From Streptomyces spororaveus (lineage in GTDB: Bacteria > Actinomycetota > Actinomycetes > Streptomycetales > Streptomycetaceae): a stretch of 64,000 nt of DNA. Each line of letters opens with the position of its first letter. Within the stretch, counting starts at the first letter, position 1. Positions 55,234-64,000 of the stretch are shown here, one piece after another. The notes under the pieces were generated by a model. It did not search any database. It saw nothing but the letters and a program-made list of their open reading frames with translations, and was not told the DNA's origin. The DNA is taken from the NCBI RefSeq assembly GCF_016755875.1, contig NZ_BNED01000003.1:124001-188000 (forward strand). Reading direction: 5' to 3'. A program made the translations under genes and the position numbers.

Positions 55234-55689
55234 GACACCCGCCCCCCACCACAACACAACGCGTCAACCACAGTCACTCGCATGCGCCCACTCCTTCCAA
55301 ACCCTGCACACCTCCACAACCCGGAGGCCCGACCAGGAACTGCGGACCCGTCCACACACCCGCCGCAACCACACACCACACGTGCGTCCCTGCCCCGAGT
55401 AAGCCCCCCAACCCCACACCCCGTCACGCCGCGACCATTCGGGACTTGACAAACCCCCACACCCCACCCACACCACCAAAACCCCACACCACCCCCCTCA
55501 ACCCGGCCGGACAAAAACACCAGCCCACCCCCACAACCCCACCCACCCCGCCACAACACGAACCACAGGCACAACAGGCACAACACCCCGGGTGACAGGC
55601 CCCCACACACAAACACCCCGCCCCGACAACCCCACCCACCCCGCCACACCAGCCCGCCCACCCGCCAACACCCCACCCGCCGACACCCG

Positions 55690-56022
55690 GCAGAACACGC
55701 AAGAACACCCCACCGGAAAACCCCAGCCGCACACCCCGGCCCACACAGCCCACAAACGCGAGAACACACGAAAACACCCGGCCGGAAAACCCCCGCCGGA
55801 CACCCCGGCACACACACGGCCCGCAGCCCGAGAACACCCCGCCCGAAAACCCCCAGCCGCACACCCCCGCACGCACACACGGCCCGCAAACGCCCGGAAG
55901 AACACACGAAAATGCCCGGCCGGAAAACCCCGGCCGGGCATCCCGGCATACCCACGGCCCGCAAACGCCGGGCAGAACACGCGAGAACGCCCGGCCGGAA
56001 GACCCCGGCCGGGCGTTCTCGC
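55690..56022 (-). repeat. Tandem array of decaying terminator-like hairpins
   Basis: Five units of about 70-75 bp lie in a row, each ending in a hairpin and each carrying GAACAC and a CCGGCCGGAAAACCC core. The unit nearest the transglycosylase (55981-56022) has a perfect 18-bp stem, the next (55912-55941) a perfect 12-bp stem, and the rest are progressively mismatched. The order fits duplication of a terminator with decay of the distal copies. Confidence 0.75.
55981..56022 (-). terminator. 18-bp terminator of the lytic transglycosylase gene
   Basis: 55981-55998 and 56005-56022 pair perfectly over 18 bp around a 6-base loop, 31 bp after the stop of the minus-strand transglycosylase gene. A second 12-bp hairpin lies 40 bp beyond. 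Confidence 0.85.
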
Positions 56023-56052
56023 GTATCACGTGCCGTCCGCGGACGGAACGGA

Positions 56053-56457
56053 TCAGTACCAGTGGTTCGCGGACCAGAAGTTCCACGCACCGACCGGGCT
56101 GCCGTAGCGGTCGTTCATATAGTCCAGACCCCACTTGATCTGGGTCGCCGGGTTCGTCTTCCAGTCCGCACCCGCGGACGCCATCTTCGACGCCGGCAGC
56201 GCCTGGGCCAGACCATACGCACCGGAAGAAGCGTTCGTCGCGGTGTAATCCCAGCCACTCTCATGCGAAATGATCTTGTCGAAAGCAGCGAACTGCGCCG
56301 GGTCCTTGATCATCCGCTGCGCGATCGCCTTCGCGCTCACCGGAGCCGCCTGAGCAGGAACCGTGGCCAGCATGGAACCGGCAACACCCACAGCGACAAC
56401 AGCGCCCGCAAGAGCCTTCCGGGAAGAAGCGATACGGCGGATGACAGCGTTGGACAC
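56053..56457 (-). CDS. Secreted lytic transglycosylase (SLT-like domain)
   Basis: The 134-residue product starts at a GTG with GGAAGG eight bases upstream. Residues 1-39 are a signal peptide (ending VPAQAAP). The mature part is one SLT-like domain with catalytic Glu66 in FDKIISHESGWDYTATN, then SGAYGLAQALPASKM and WGLDYMNDRYGSPVGAWNFW, ending in a C-terminal Tyr. It should cleave the glycan strands of peptidoglycan. Small secreted relatives are common in Streptomyces. Strong hairpins follow its stop. Confidence 0.9.
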   Translation of the reverse strand: MSNAVIRRIASSRKALAGAVVAVGVAGSMLATVPAQAAPVSAKAIAQRMIKDPAQFAAFDKIISHESGWDYTATNASSGAYGLAQALPASKMASAGADWKTNPATQIKWGLDYMNDRYGSPVGAWNFWSANHWY

Positions 56458-57627
56458 GGAGGAAACCTTCCACAGGGAACAAGGGCGGTCGCAGACACGT
56501 CGAAGACATGCGTGAAGCCACTCACACGGTGGAGAGGGGTTCGTCGGCGGCGGGGCGGAACACCCGTGCCACCTGGCGACCCGTCCAGTTCTACAGACGC
56601 CCCACCATCCCGGCAACGACCCCACCTACTAACCACCCCCCACAAACACCCACCCCCACCCCACCCCACACCCACCACAACCACCCACGTCACCACACCC
56701 ACCACACCACCCCCCACACACCACTAACCCCCCTCGTATGTGACCCACGCCCTATGCAACACCTCACCCCCCAACCCCCCACAACACACCCACCGTCACC
56801 ACCCAAACACAACAAAACGCCAGCGACCGGCGACATCACCCATCCCAGCAGGCGGCCACCCTCCGGAAAACACCCCAGACCGACACCCGACACGGCCGGA
56901 AAGAACATCGCCGCCATCACCACCAGTGACCCAACACGGCCCGGCAGCCAAGCCTCCGCCACCCCACCCGCCCAACGGCACCACCCCCAACACCCACCCT
57001 GCAACCAGCCCAGCGCCGGGCGGCACCACCCCCGGCACCCGCCCACCGCGCAACCAACCCAGCGCCGGGCGGCATCACCCCCGGCGCCCACCCACCGCGC
57101 AGCCAGCCCGGCATCCAGCACAGACCACACAGCCGAACCACACCAACCACCCTGGGCACAACCGCGCCGACCGCGCCGACCAGCCCCGCCACCGCTCACA
57201 CCACAACCACCACCCGCCACGCAAACACATCAACCGGCCCGGCAGCCACCAACGCCCACACCAGCACAACAGCACGCACCCGGCCCCGGACACCACAACC
57301 CCCACCCAAACCACAACACCGGGACAGACGAACACACACAGCGGCACACGCATCCAGGACTGCTTCACAGCAACACACCGGCCGAACCCGGCGGCCCACG
57401 ACAAACACGCTGCAAGACCCCGGCGCCGGCCGGCAGCCTCGTGCCGGGCGATACGGATGTGCGCGCGGAACCCTTCGGCTGCACACCCGCACCGGACCAC
57501 GCGCGACTGCCCGCACCAGAACCTCAGCACACACCCAGCCCATCAGGGACGGCACCCCCCACCACACGGTGTGTCCCCCAACCACAACAAGCCCCAGACC
57601 TGTTCAATCAACACATGACCAAATGCG
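56458..57627. other. 1.2-kb G-poor gene-free stretch
   Basis: The plus strand is rich in C and A but almost free of G here and in 55430-55700 (runs such as CCCACCCCCACCCCACCCCA). Translated frames are Pro/His/Thr-rich and show no protein pattern on either strand. A 49-bp unit repeats twice at 57001-57098 with degenerate flanking copies. The base skew is unlike that of the rest of the window. Confidence 0.6.
56953..57112. repeat. 49-bp tandem unit
   Basis: GCAACCAGCCCAGCGCCGGG begins a 49-bp unit at 57001-57049, repeated with 4 or so changes at 57050-57098 and partly present before and after. A related 57-bp segment recurs at 60343. Confidence 0.7.
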
Positions 57628-58225
57628 ACGAATCTGGTCAACGAGCTCGCCGAGGCGGGCGATGAGTCCGCGGTGGGACGAGGTGGACGTGGACATCGAG
57701 CTGGAGACCCTCGCGGTGTGGGACGAGCGGACCGCGCTGAGCCTCGCGCCGCTGGCCGGCGCCGACCTGATGCCGGCCGCACCGGTGGTCCCCATCCCTC
57801 GTCCAGCTCGCCGACCCGAGCACCCTGATCACGCGGGAGCGGGCGCAACTACTCAAGAGCCGCAGACGAGAAGCAGCTCCAAGTCGATCGCCCGCTACGG
57901 GCGTGTTGATCTTTTGTGCACTGATGAGCTGGGCTGCACGGAACTCGACCACCGCGGCGCCGAACTCCTCTTCCAGGTCCTGACCGGACGCGAGGAGAGG
58001 AACAGCGTCGCCATCGCCTCCAACGAGTCCTTCTCCGGCTGGACCAAGACCTTCACCGACCCCCGCCCCTGCTCGGCGATCGTCGACCGCCTCACCTTCA
58101 ACGGCACCATCATCGAGGCCGGCACCGACTCATACCGCCTCGCCACCACCCGAGCCCGCGCCGAGGAACCGGCCAAGGCGGGCCGACCGCCCAGACAGCT
58201 GACCAGGGATGCCGGACTACCGGCC
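57620..58225 (+). pseudogene. IS21 istB remnant
   Basis: The C-terminal half of an IstB helper ATPase is recognisable: SIARYGRVDLLCTDELGCTE, then LDHRGAELLFQVLTGRE, SVAIASNESFSGWTKTF and VDRLTFNGTIIEAGTDSYRL, the last with the Walker B-like DELG. Upstream, TNLVNELAEAGDE of the same protein is present in another frame, with about 200 bp of unrelated sequence inserted before DEKQL. The N-terminal ATPase half and istA are missing. The copy is dead. Confidence 0.8.
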
Positions 58226-58750
58226 CGGCCTGGTCCAGAACTGACGCGGCGCGAAACCCTCGCGCCGCAGCCAGTGCTCGGTATAGACGATCCGCTCGGC
58301 CTCGATCACCACGAGAGGTCCCGATGCTGGTTCATCGAGAGAACGCGACCGTTCGACATGGTCGGACTGCCAGCGGAACGCCGGCCAGTAGTGCCCGAAA
58401 TCGGGGTCGTCCCCGGACAGCACGCGAGCCCGCCCGAAGAGCTGAGCACCTCGGCTGCTGGCCTGTCCGACCAACGGTGCAAAGATCCCCACCGACACCC
58501 TGGGGTCAGCCGCGAGGTTCCTCATCTTCGGCGAACCCGGAGCCGTGGAGAACACCACCGCGAAGTCGAGGTGGAAGTACCGCACCGGCGTGGCCAGAGG
58601 CCCTTCCGGCCCTGCCGTCGCGAGCACGCACATGTTCTGCGACGACAGCAGATTGAGTATCCGCTCTTCCAAACGATCTCGACCGAGGCGCTTCTTCGGT
58701 GACGGGCCAGCAAGCCACGGATTAGTCACAGGCATGATCAAGTATCTCAT
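58217..58750 (-). CDS. Pyridoxamine-5'-phosphate-oxidase-family flavoprotein
   Basis: The 177-residue product has the split-barrel flavin-binding fold: ILNLLSSQNMCVLATAGPEG, the FMN-contact stretch PLATPVRYFHLDFAVVFST, then SPKMRNLAADPRVSVGIFAP and a C-terminal region ending FWTRPGR. It likely reduces a small molecule or binds FMN or F420. Base composition is lower in GC than its neighbours and it is flanked by insertion-sequence remnants, which suggests transfer. The start is the ATG at 58750 (a second ATG is five codons on). Confidence 0.8.
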   Translation of the reverse strand: MRYLIMPVTNPWLAGPSPKKRLGRDRLEERILNLLSSQNMCVLATAGPEGPLATPVRYFHLDFAVVFSTAPGSPKMRNLAADPRVSVGIFAPLVGQASSRGAQLFGRARVLSGDDPDFGHYWPAFRWQSDHVERSRSLDEPASGPLVVIEAERIVYTEHWLRREGFAPRQFWTRPGR

Positions 58751-58923
58751 GCCTCCCCCTCACTCTCCGGGGTCCGGCAGCAGACTCAGCCGTCAGCAGT
58801 ACCGCCAAAACACGGTTCTGGCATAGATCTTGGGGAGTCGTCGCGGAGTGCTACCCCGTTGTTCGATTGCGAGGAGACGGGTTCGCGTGCGACGGCGTAC
58901 GCCCTATCCTCCGACGATGAGAG

Positions 58924-59975
58924 ATGATGATCCATCAGATGTCTGCCTGCCGCTGCTGCGGTCAGTTGTGGACGGTGATGGTGCTGGTCATGCTGACCCA
59001 TGCACCATTCTGGGGCTCGCTGGTATTCAAAAGGATCGGCCAAGTGGATGTCGAGGCTGTGATGGCCGCGTTCGGCACGGTCGAGGTGGTGGCGAGAGGC
59101 CGCGCGGCCGGGGATGCACGTCCGGGCTGCGGCCGCTTCTCGGACCGAGTCCACGATCGATTGCAGCGCAGGCTGAAGGACCTGCCGCTCACTGAACAGG
59201 GCTTCGTGATCCGGCTGACGGTCCGGCGCTTCACCTGTGGAGCGGCGGACTGCCCTCGCCGGACGTTCGCCGAGCCGTCCTCCCGGCTGGCCGCCCCGCA
59301 CGCACGGTTCACCACTCGGCTCAACCACACCCTGGAGCGAGTAGGGCTCGCACTGGCCGGGTGGGCCGGCGCTCGGCTGGCAGCCCAACTGGGCTTCAGC
59401 CCGGGACGGATGACCTTCTTACGCAGGGTCATGGAGCTGCCCGATCCGCGGTTCAGCACGCCGCGGGTGCCGGGCGTGGACGACTTCGCGATCCGTCGCG
59501 GCCAGACCTACTCCACCGTCTAGACCAGCGCCGAAGCCCATCGCGTCGTCGACATGCTCCCGACGCGTGAAACCGGGCCGCTGGCCGCCTGGCTGATCCT
59601 CCACCCCGGCCTGGACATCATCTCCCGGGACCGGGCCGGCGCCTACACCGAGGGCACACGCCGTGGCGCCCCCGACGCTCTGCAGATCGCCGACCGGTCC
59701 CATCTGCGGCAGGGCCTCGGCCGCGCCGCGGAGACCTGCGTTGTCGCCCACCGCGAGTTAGTGCCTGTGCAATCCCTCGCCCAGCGGCATGCTGCCAGAG
59801 GCCACCCGACTGGCTTCCGGGCGGCCGCAGCACGACCAAGCACCCGCCGGCCGGCGGGCCGAGCACAAGCAGGCCGCACACACCCCGCTCCACGAGCTCC
59901 ATGACCAAGGACACTCACGCCGAGCGATCGCCCGGCACCTGAGCCCGGGCCTCAACACACCACAAAGCCACGCAC
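58924..59975 (+). pseudogene. ISL3-family transposase remnant
   Basis: The N-terminal half of an ISL3 transposase is clear: CxGC-type GDARPGCGRFSDRVHDR, then RLTVRRFTCGAADCPRRTFA and VDDFAIRRGQTYSTV. An in-frame TAG at 59521 interrupts it, then IISRDRAGAYTEGTRRGAPD and HLRQGLGRAAETCV continue in the same frame. Near 59770 the frame changes and the HTH-like HELHDQGHSRRAIARHLSPG follows. The 3' part is missing. Inactive. A TTA codon (FLRR) is present in the first half. Confidence 0.8.
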
Positions 59976-60342
59976 CCAAGCCCCGTCCTCCGTCAGGCAC
60001 TTCCCGACCCCCAGACCCGCCCCAGCGAGGACCTCCTCGAACTGTCCCTTCGCCAGCGGCCCCGACCGGCAACCACGAGCAGAGCCCGACCCCACAATCA
60101 TCCGGAGTGACCACCCGGAACCGGCCCCCCGACACCACACCCGCACCACCAGCCCCACACCCATCCAACGAGCCAGGTCCGAATGCCGTTCTCCGATCGC
60201 AACGACCGTCCGGCTTCGGGCCGAGCCGCAGCGCCCGCACGTCGTTCGTTCGGCGGCGTCGTGAGTACGCGACGGTGAGAGCGGCTCCACGAACCGAAGC
60301 GCAGAACGTCATGATCAGCGCTGCCCCGGCGTCCGCCTACCG

Positions 60343-60400
60343 TGCAGCCAGCCCGGTACCCAGCACAGGCCACGCAGCGGGATCACACGGGCTACCCTGA
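60343..60400. repeat. 57-bp direct repeat of 57099-57157
   Basis: GCAGCCAGCCCGG starts both copies and about 85% of positions match over 57 bp in the same orientation. The two copies bracket the IS21, PPOX and ISL3 block. Confidence 0.6.
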
Positions 60401-60434
60401 CCGCCCAGCGGTGCTCCCGCCTCCGGCGTTCGCG

Positions 60435-62546
60435 TCAGTGCGCGCGGCCCAGTGCGGACAGTACGCGGTCCGGCGTCAGGGGGAGTTCGCGCAGGCGGTG
60501 GCCTGTCGCGTGGCTGAACGCGTTTCCGATCGCGGCCGCCGTTCCGACGATGCCGATCTCGCCGATCCCCTTGCTGCCCATGGGGTTGAGGTGCTTGTCG
60601 TGTTCATCGATCCAGTGGGCCTCGATGGCGGGGACATCGGCGTGCGCCGGGACGTGGTAGGCGGCGAGGTCGCTCTCGGTGAAATCGCCGAACACCGCGT
60701 CCATCGTGCTGTGTTCGGTCAGCGCCATGCCGAGCCCCATCACCATGGCGCCCTTGAACTGCGACCGCGCGGTGAGCGCGTTCAGGATGCGGCCGGCGGC
60801 GAAGACGCCCAGCATGCGCCGTACGCGGACCTCCCCGGTGACCGTGTCGACCCGTACCTCGGCGAAGTGCGCGCCGAAGGCGTGCCGGGAGTAAGGGGGC
60901 TTCTGCTTGGCGGACTGCGTGGTGTCGGCGGACGCGGACAGCCCCCGGGCCGGAAGCGGCTCGTGGTGGCGCTCCAGGCGCGCGGTCAGGGCAGTGCAGG
61001 CGTCGTGGACGGCCCACCCCCAGGAGGCGGTCCCGCAGGAGCCCCCGGCGAGCGAGGCCGCGGGCAGGCCGGTGTGTCCGATGGCGACGGACACCGAGTC
61101 GAGCGGAACCCGCAGGGCATCCGCCGCCACCTGGGCCAGGACGGTACGGGCGCCCGTTCCGATGTCGGTGGCGTTGATCTCGACGAGGTAGCCGCCGTCG
61201 GGGCGGGCGTGCGCCCGGGCCGTGGAAGGCGCGACGAGCACGGGATAGGTGGCGGCGGCCACTCCGCTGCCGATGAGGTACGGGCCCTCTCGGCGCGGCT
61301 CGCGGCAGCGCGCCCAGCCGAACCGCTCGGCGCCCTCACGCAGGCACTCGACCAGGTGACGGCTGCTGAAGGGGAGGCCGCTGTCGGGCTCGGTGCGGGG
61401 TTCGTTGCGCACGCGCAGCTCGATCGGGTCGATGCCGAGGATGCCGGCGAGTTCGTCCATCGCCGATTCCAGGGCGTACATGCCCGGCGCCTCGCCGGGA
61501 GCACGCATCCACGACGGGGTGGGTACGTCGAGGGCGACGACCCGGTGGGTGGTGCGGAGCGCGGGCACGGCGTACATGACGCGGGCGGGCACCGCCGCCT
61601 GTTCCACGAACTCCCGGATGCGCGAGGTGTGGGTCGTGATCTCGTGCGTCAAAGCAGTCAGGGTGCCGTCGGTTCGAGCACCGAGCCGGATGTGGTGGAG
61701 GGTGGGCGCACGGTGGCCGACGGTCGCGGGCAGGTGGGCACGGGGGAGGGCGAGTTTGACGGGTCTGCCGTAGTGCCGTGACGCCATCGCCGCCAGGACC
61801 ACATGGGGACGCGGGGTGCCCTTCGAGCCGAACCCGCCGCCGACATGCTCGGATACGACGGTGACCTGGTCCTCGGTCAGCTTGAACAGTGCGGCCAGCA
61901 CGCTGCGCACGAGGCCCGAACCCTGGCTGGAGTCATGCACCGTCAGGTGGCGGCGTCCCCCGTCCCAGTCGGCGACGGCAGCGTGCGGTTCCATGGGGTG
62001 GTTGTGCAGGGGCCCCACCGCGTAGACGCAGTCGACCCGAACCGGAGCGGCGGCGAGCTCCGCGTCCGCGTCTCCCTGCTCGCGGTGTGCGGGGTGGCCC
62101 CCGTTGGCCTCCTCGGGGGTGTAGACGCGCTGGTGGTCGGCGCTGAGGGTGACGTCGTGGGGGTCGCTCTCGTAGCCGACGCGCACCGCGGAGGCGGCGT
62201 CCCGTGCGCCTTCCAGGGTGTCGGCGACGGCCAGGGCCACGTACCAGCCGCGGTGGGGCACGCGCGGGTCCTGGAGGAGGTGCAGGGTGGGGTCGTCCGT
62301 CGCGCCGAGGCGGGGCGCGTCGTACGGGGTCAGCACGCCGATCACACCGGGCACGGCCGTGGCGGGCGCGGTGTCGACGGAGATGACGCGGCCGCGGGCG
62401 ATCGTGGCGGGTACGGGCCAGGCGTAGGCGCAGTCGGGGGGCGTGTGCTCGGCGGCGTAGCGGGCGGCTCCGGTGACCTTCTCGCGTCCCTCACGGCGAC
62501 GGGCGGGGCTGCCGAGGGCGGACGGGCTGTCGGGAAGGGTGGGCAT
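60435..62546 (-). CDS. paoC: Molybdenum-binding subunit of aldehyde/xanthine oxidoreductase (PaoC/YagR-like)
   Basis: The 703-residue product is a xanthine-dehydrogenase-family large subunit. Conserved parts include GREKVTGAARYAAEH at the start, HNHPMEPHAAVADW, the molybdopterin-contact VVSEHVGGGFGSKG (about residues 235-248), GEAPGMYALESAMDELA, and the C-terminal MGSKGIGEIGIVG with the active-site Glu. It lies third in a pao-type operon and would oxidise aldehydes or heterocycles. The start is the ATG at 62546 (AAGGGGA upstream); a GTG at 62585 overlaps the preceding stop. Confidence 0.9.
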   Translation of the reverse strand: MPTLPDSPSALGSPARRREGREKVTGAARYAAEHTPPDCAYAWPVPATIARGRVISVDTAPATAVPGVIGVLTPYDAPRLGATDDPTLHLLQDPRVPHRGWYVALAVADTLEGARDAASAVRVGYESDPHDVTLSADHQRVYTPEEANGGHPAHREQGDADAELAAAPVRVDCVYAVGPLHNHPMEPHAAVADWDGGRRHLTVHDSSQGSGLVRSVLAALFKLTEDQVTVVSEHVGGGFGSKGTPRPHVVLAAMASRHYGRPVKLALPRAHLPATVGHRAPTLHHIRLGARTDGTLTALTHEITTHTSRIREFVEQAAVPARVMYAVPALRTTHRVVALDVPTPSWMRAPGEAPGMYALESAMDELAGILGIDPIELRVRNEPRTEPDSGLPFSSRHLVECLREGAERFGWARCREPRREGPYLIGSGVAAATYPVLVAPSTARAHARPDGGYLVEINATDIGTGARTVLAQVAADALRVPLDSVSVAIGHTGLPAASLAGGSCGTASWGWAVHDACTALTARLERHHEPLPARGLSASADTTQSAKQKPPYSRHAFGAHFAEVRVDTVTGEVRVRRMLGVFAAGRILNALTARSQFKGAMVMGLGMALTEHSTMDAVFGDFTESDLAAYHVPAHADVPAIEAHWIDEHDKHLNPMGSKGIGEIGIVGTAAAIGNAFSHATGHRLRELPLTPDRVLSALGRAH

Positions 62547-62581
62547 CGCGGGTCCCCTTGTCGGTTCGGGGCCGGGGGCGG

Positions 62582-63607
62582 TCACGGCCGGGGGCGGGCG
62601 GGAGGGCCGTCGTCGGAGGCGGAGCGGATCAGCGTGGTGAGGACGTCGCGGGCGAGGTTGCGGGCGAGGTCGACCTTGAAGGCGTTGTCGCGCAGGGGCC
62701 GGGCGGCTGCCAGTTCGGCGTCGACGGCCTCCCGCACGGCCTCGTCGGCGGGTACGGCGCCGGTGAGCCGTTCCTCGGCGGCGGCGGCGCGCCAGGGGCG
62801 GTGGGCGAGGCCGCCGAAGACGAGGGCGACGTGGCGTACGCGGCCGTCGCCGAGTTCGAGTACGGCGGCCACCGAGGCGAGGGCGAAGGCGTACGAGGCC
62901 CGGTCGCGGACCTTGCGGTAGAGGGAGCGGGATCCGGGCACGGCCGGGGGCAGGACCACGGAGGTGACGATCTCGCCCGGGCGGATGACGGTGTCCCGTT
63001 CGGGGTGCTCGCCCGGAAGCCGGTGGAAGTCGGCCGCCGCCACCTCGCGGGTGGTGCCGTGCTCGCCGCCGTAGAGCTCGATGCGGGCGTCCAGGGCGGA
63101 GAGGGCCACGGCCATGTCCGAGGGGTGGGTGGCGATGCAGTGTGCGGAGTGGCCGAGGACGGCATGGTCACGGTGGACCGCGTCGCGGGCCGCGCAGCCA
63201 GTGCCGGGTTCCCGCTTGTTGCAGGGCTTCGACACGTCCTGGAAGTACGGGCAGCGGGTGCGCTGGAGCAGGTTTCCGCCGGTGGTGGCGACGTTGCGGA
63301 GCTGTCCGGACGCCCCGGCGAGGAGGGCCTGTGACAGGACGGGGTAGCGGGTGCGTACCAGGGGGTGCGCGGCCAGATCGGTGTTGCGTACGCCGGCTCC
63401 GATCCTGAGAGCTCCGGTGGGCAGCTCCTGGATGTCGTCGAGCGGCACCCGCGTGAGGTCGATGAGGGTGCCCGGGGTTTCCACCCCGTGCTTCATGAGG
63501 TCGACCAGATTGGTTCCGCCGCCGAGGTAGCGGGATCCGGGGTGGCTCGCGTAGGCGGCCGCCGCTTCCTGGAGGCTGGTGGCGCGTACGTAGGCGAAGG
63601 GCTTCAC
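62582..63607 (-). CDS. paoB: FAD and [4Fe-4S] subunit (PaoB/YagS-like)
   Basis: The 341-residue product has the FAD-binding fold of the CO-dehydrogenase medium subunit (YLGGGTNLVDLMKHG; NVATTGGNLLQRTRC) plus an insert with four cysteines, C119, C129, C138 and C157, which in PaoB and the 4-hydroxybenzoyl-CoA reductase group holds a [4Fe-4S] cluster. The order FeS-FAD-Mo matches PaoABC. It should relay electrons from the molybdenum site. The next gene upstream ends 5 bp before it. Confidence 0.88.
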   Translation of the reverse strand: MKPFAYVRATSLQEAAAAYASHPGSRYLGGGTNLVDLMKHGVETPGTLIDLTRVPLDDIQELPTGALRIGAGVRNTDLAAHPLVRTRYPVLSQALLAGASGQLRNVATTGGNLLQRTRCPYFQDVSKPCNKREPGTGCAARDAVHRDHAVLGHSAHCIATHPSDMAVALSALDARIELYGGEHGTTREVAAADFHRLPGEHPERDTVIRPGEIVTSVVLPPAVPGSRSLYRKVRDRASYAFALASVAAVLELGDGRVRHVALVFGGLAHRPWRAAAAEERLTGAVPADEAVREAVDAELAAARPLRDNAFKVDLARNLARDVLTTLIRSASDDGPPARPRP

Positions 63608-63611
63608 GCGG

Positions 63612-64000
63612 TCACGTCCGGGGTCGGGTCGGGTCGGGCCGGAGGGCTGGGGCGGGCGGCCGGGCGGCCGGGCGGGGGTCCTCGGCGGCGCTGCAGGCCG
63701 CCACGGCGTCGGCGATCCCGTTGTAGGCGCCGCAGCGGCAGAGGTTGCCGCTGAGCCGTTCCCTGATTTCCTCGGCGGTCAGGACGACCGGGCGGGTGCT
63801 GTCGGCCGCGGTCGCCGCGTCGGTCACGTGCGAGGGGTGTCCGGCGGCGGCCTCCCGCAGGACCCCGACGGCGGAGCAGAGCTGGCCGGGCGTGCAGTAG
63901 CCGCACTGGAGGGCGTCGTGGTCGAGGAAGGCCTGCTGGAGGGGGGACAAGGAGCCGTCGGCGGCGCCCAGCCCCTCGACGGTGGTGATCTCGGATCCGT
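63612..64000 (-). CDS. paoA: 2Fe-2S subunit (PaoA/YagT-like), truncated by window edge
   Basis: Only the C-terminal 129 residues are inside the window; the start lies beyond 64000. Visible parts are SEITTVEGLGAADGSLSPLQ, then QCGYCTPGQLCSAVGVL with one Cys pair and EIRERLSGNLCRCGAYNGIA with the other, which bind the second [2Fe-2S] cluster. It is the first gene of the operon; it probably has a Tat signal at its missing N-terminus as in PaoA, but that cannot be seen. Confidence 0.88.
   Translation of the reverse strand, partial: GSEITTVEGLGAADGSLSPLQQAFLDHDALQCGYCTPGQLCSAVGVLREAAAGHPSHVTDAATAADSTRPVVLTAEEIRERLSGNLCRCGAYNGIADAVAACSAAEDPRPAARPPAPALRPDPTRPRT

Noticed and set aside
52828..55449. 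Plus-strand frame of 873 codons through the DUF6777 gene
   Set aside because: It is a mirror of the GC-rich repeat tail and is Leu/Arg/Pro-rich with no start signal; the minus-strand frame has a membrane helix and a recognisable domain.
56458..56640. Possible c-di-AMP (ydaO) riboswitch before the transglycosylase
   Set aside because: Such riboswitches precede many Streptomyces cell-wall enzyme genes, but I could not fit its conserved core or paired regions to the 180 bp upstream. A covariance search would be decisive.

Overview
The window is very GC-rich actinobacterial DNA with strong third-position G/C coding. A chaplin, mycothione reductase, secreted phospholipase D, tyrosinase and several genes carrying the rare TTA leucine codon together point to Streptomyces. 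Most genes are conditional or accessory (secreted enzymes, lectins, regulators, redox enzymes), and there are several transposase remnants and decayed genes. This looks like a chromosomal-arm or other plastic region rather than a core housekeeping block. I see no coherent antibiotic cluster and no CRISPR array.

Layout. 0-9 kb: hypothetical proteins, a lamin-tail secreted protein, a serine hydrolase, a secreted CAP protein, YceI, a short chaplin, and a tyrosinase coupled to a DUF2182 membrane protein. 9-18 kb: a membrane protein, a 1270-residue HTH-nSTAND-WD40 protein, two small secreted ricin-type lectins flanking an MFS exporter, and a frameshifted I36-type inhibitor gene. 18-25 kb: the first of two paralogous secreted proteins sharing a two-cysteine motif, an AraC regulator, a beta-propeller protein, an IS5-family element, and an aldo/keto reductase behind a MerR-type promoter. 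25-34 kb: pyruvate oxidase, a broken glutamate-synthase-like gene, mycothione reductase, an HIT-like protein with a TTA codon, a lipoprotein metallopeptidase, an acyl-CoA ligase, a cold-shock protein and a rhomboid-like protein.

34-50 kb: the second secreted paralog, a 194-bp palindromic element, two unrelated-context GT1 glycosyltransferases, a reductase mini-gene, a double-GNAT protein divergent from a large LuxR (LAL) regulator, an LLM flavin oxidoreductase, phospholipase D, a dienelactone hydrolase, an atypical tRNA-Trp, a serine/glycine repeat protein, a HAD phosphatase and a secreted NTF2-like protein. 50-60 kb: a methyltransferase, a 20-copy heptanucleotide array, a DUF6777 protein with a 550-residue low-complexity tail, a secreted lytic transglycosylase followed by a decaying array of terminator hairpins, then a G-poor, gene-free stretch and a small mobile-element graveyard (IS21 istB and ISL3 remnants around a PPOX-family gene). 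60-64 kb: a PaoABC-type molybdenum aldehyde/xanthine oxidoreductase operon whose first gene runs off the right edge.

The genes mostly act as short independent units. The clearest functional groupings are tyrosinase with DUF2182, the pao operon, and the developmental or stress-linked set (chaplin, TTA-containing genes, secreted lectins and cell-wall enzymes).
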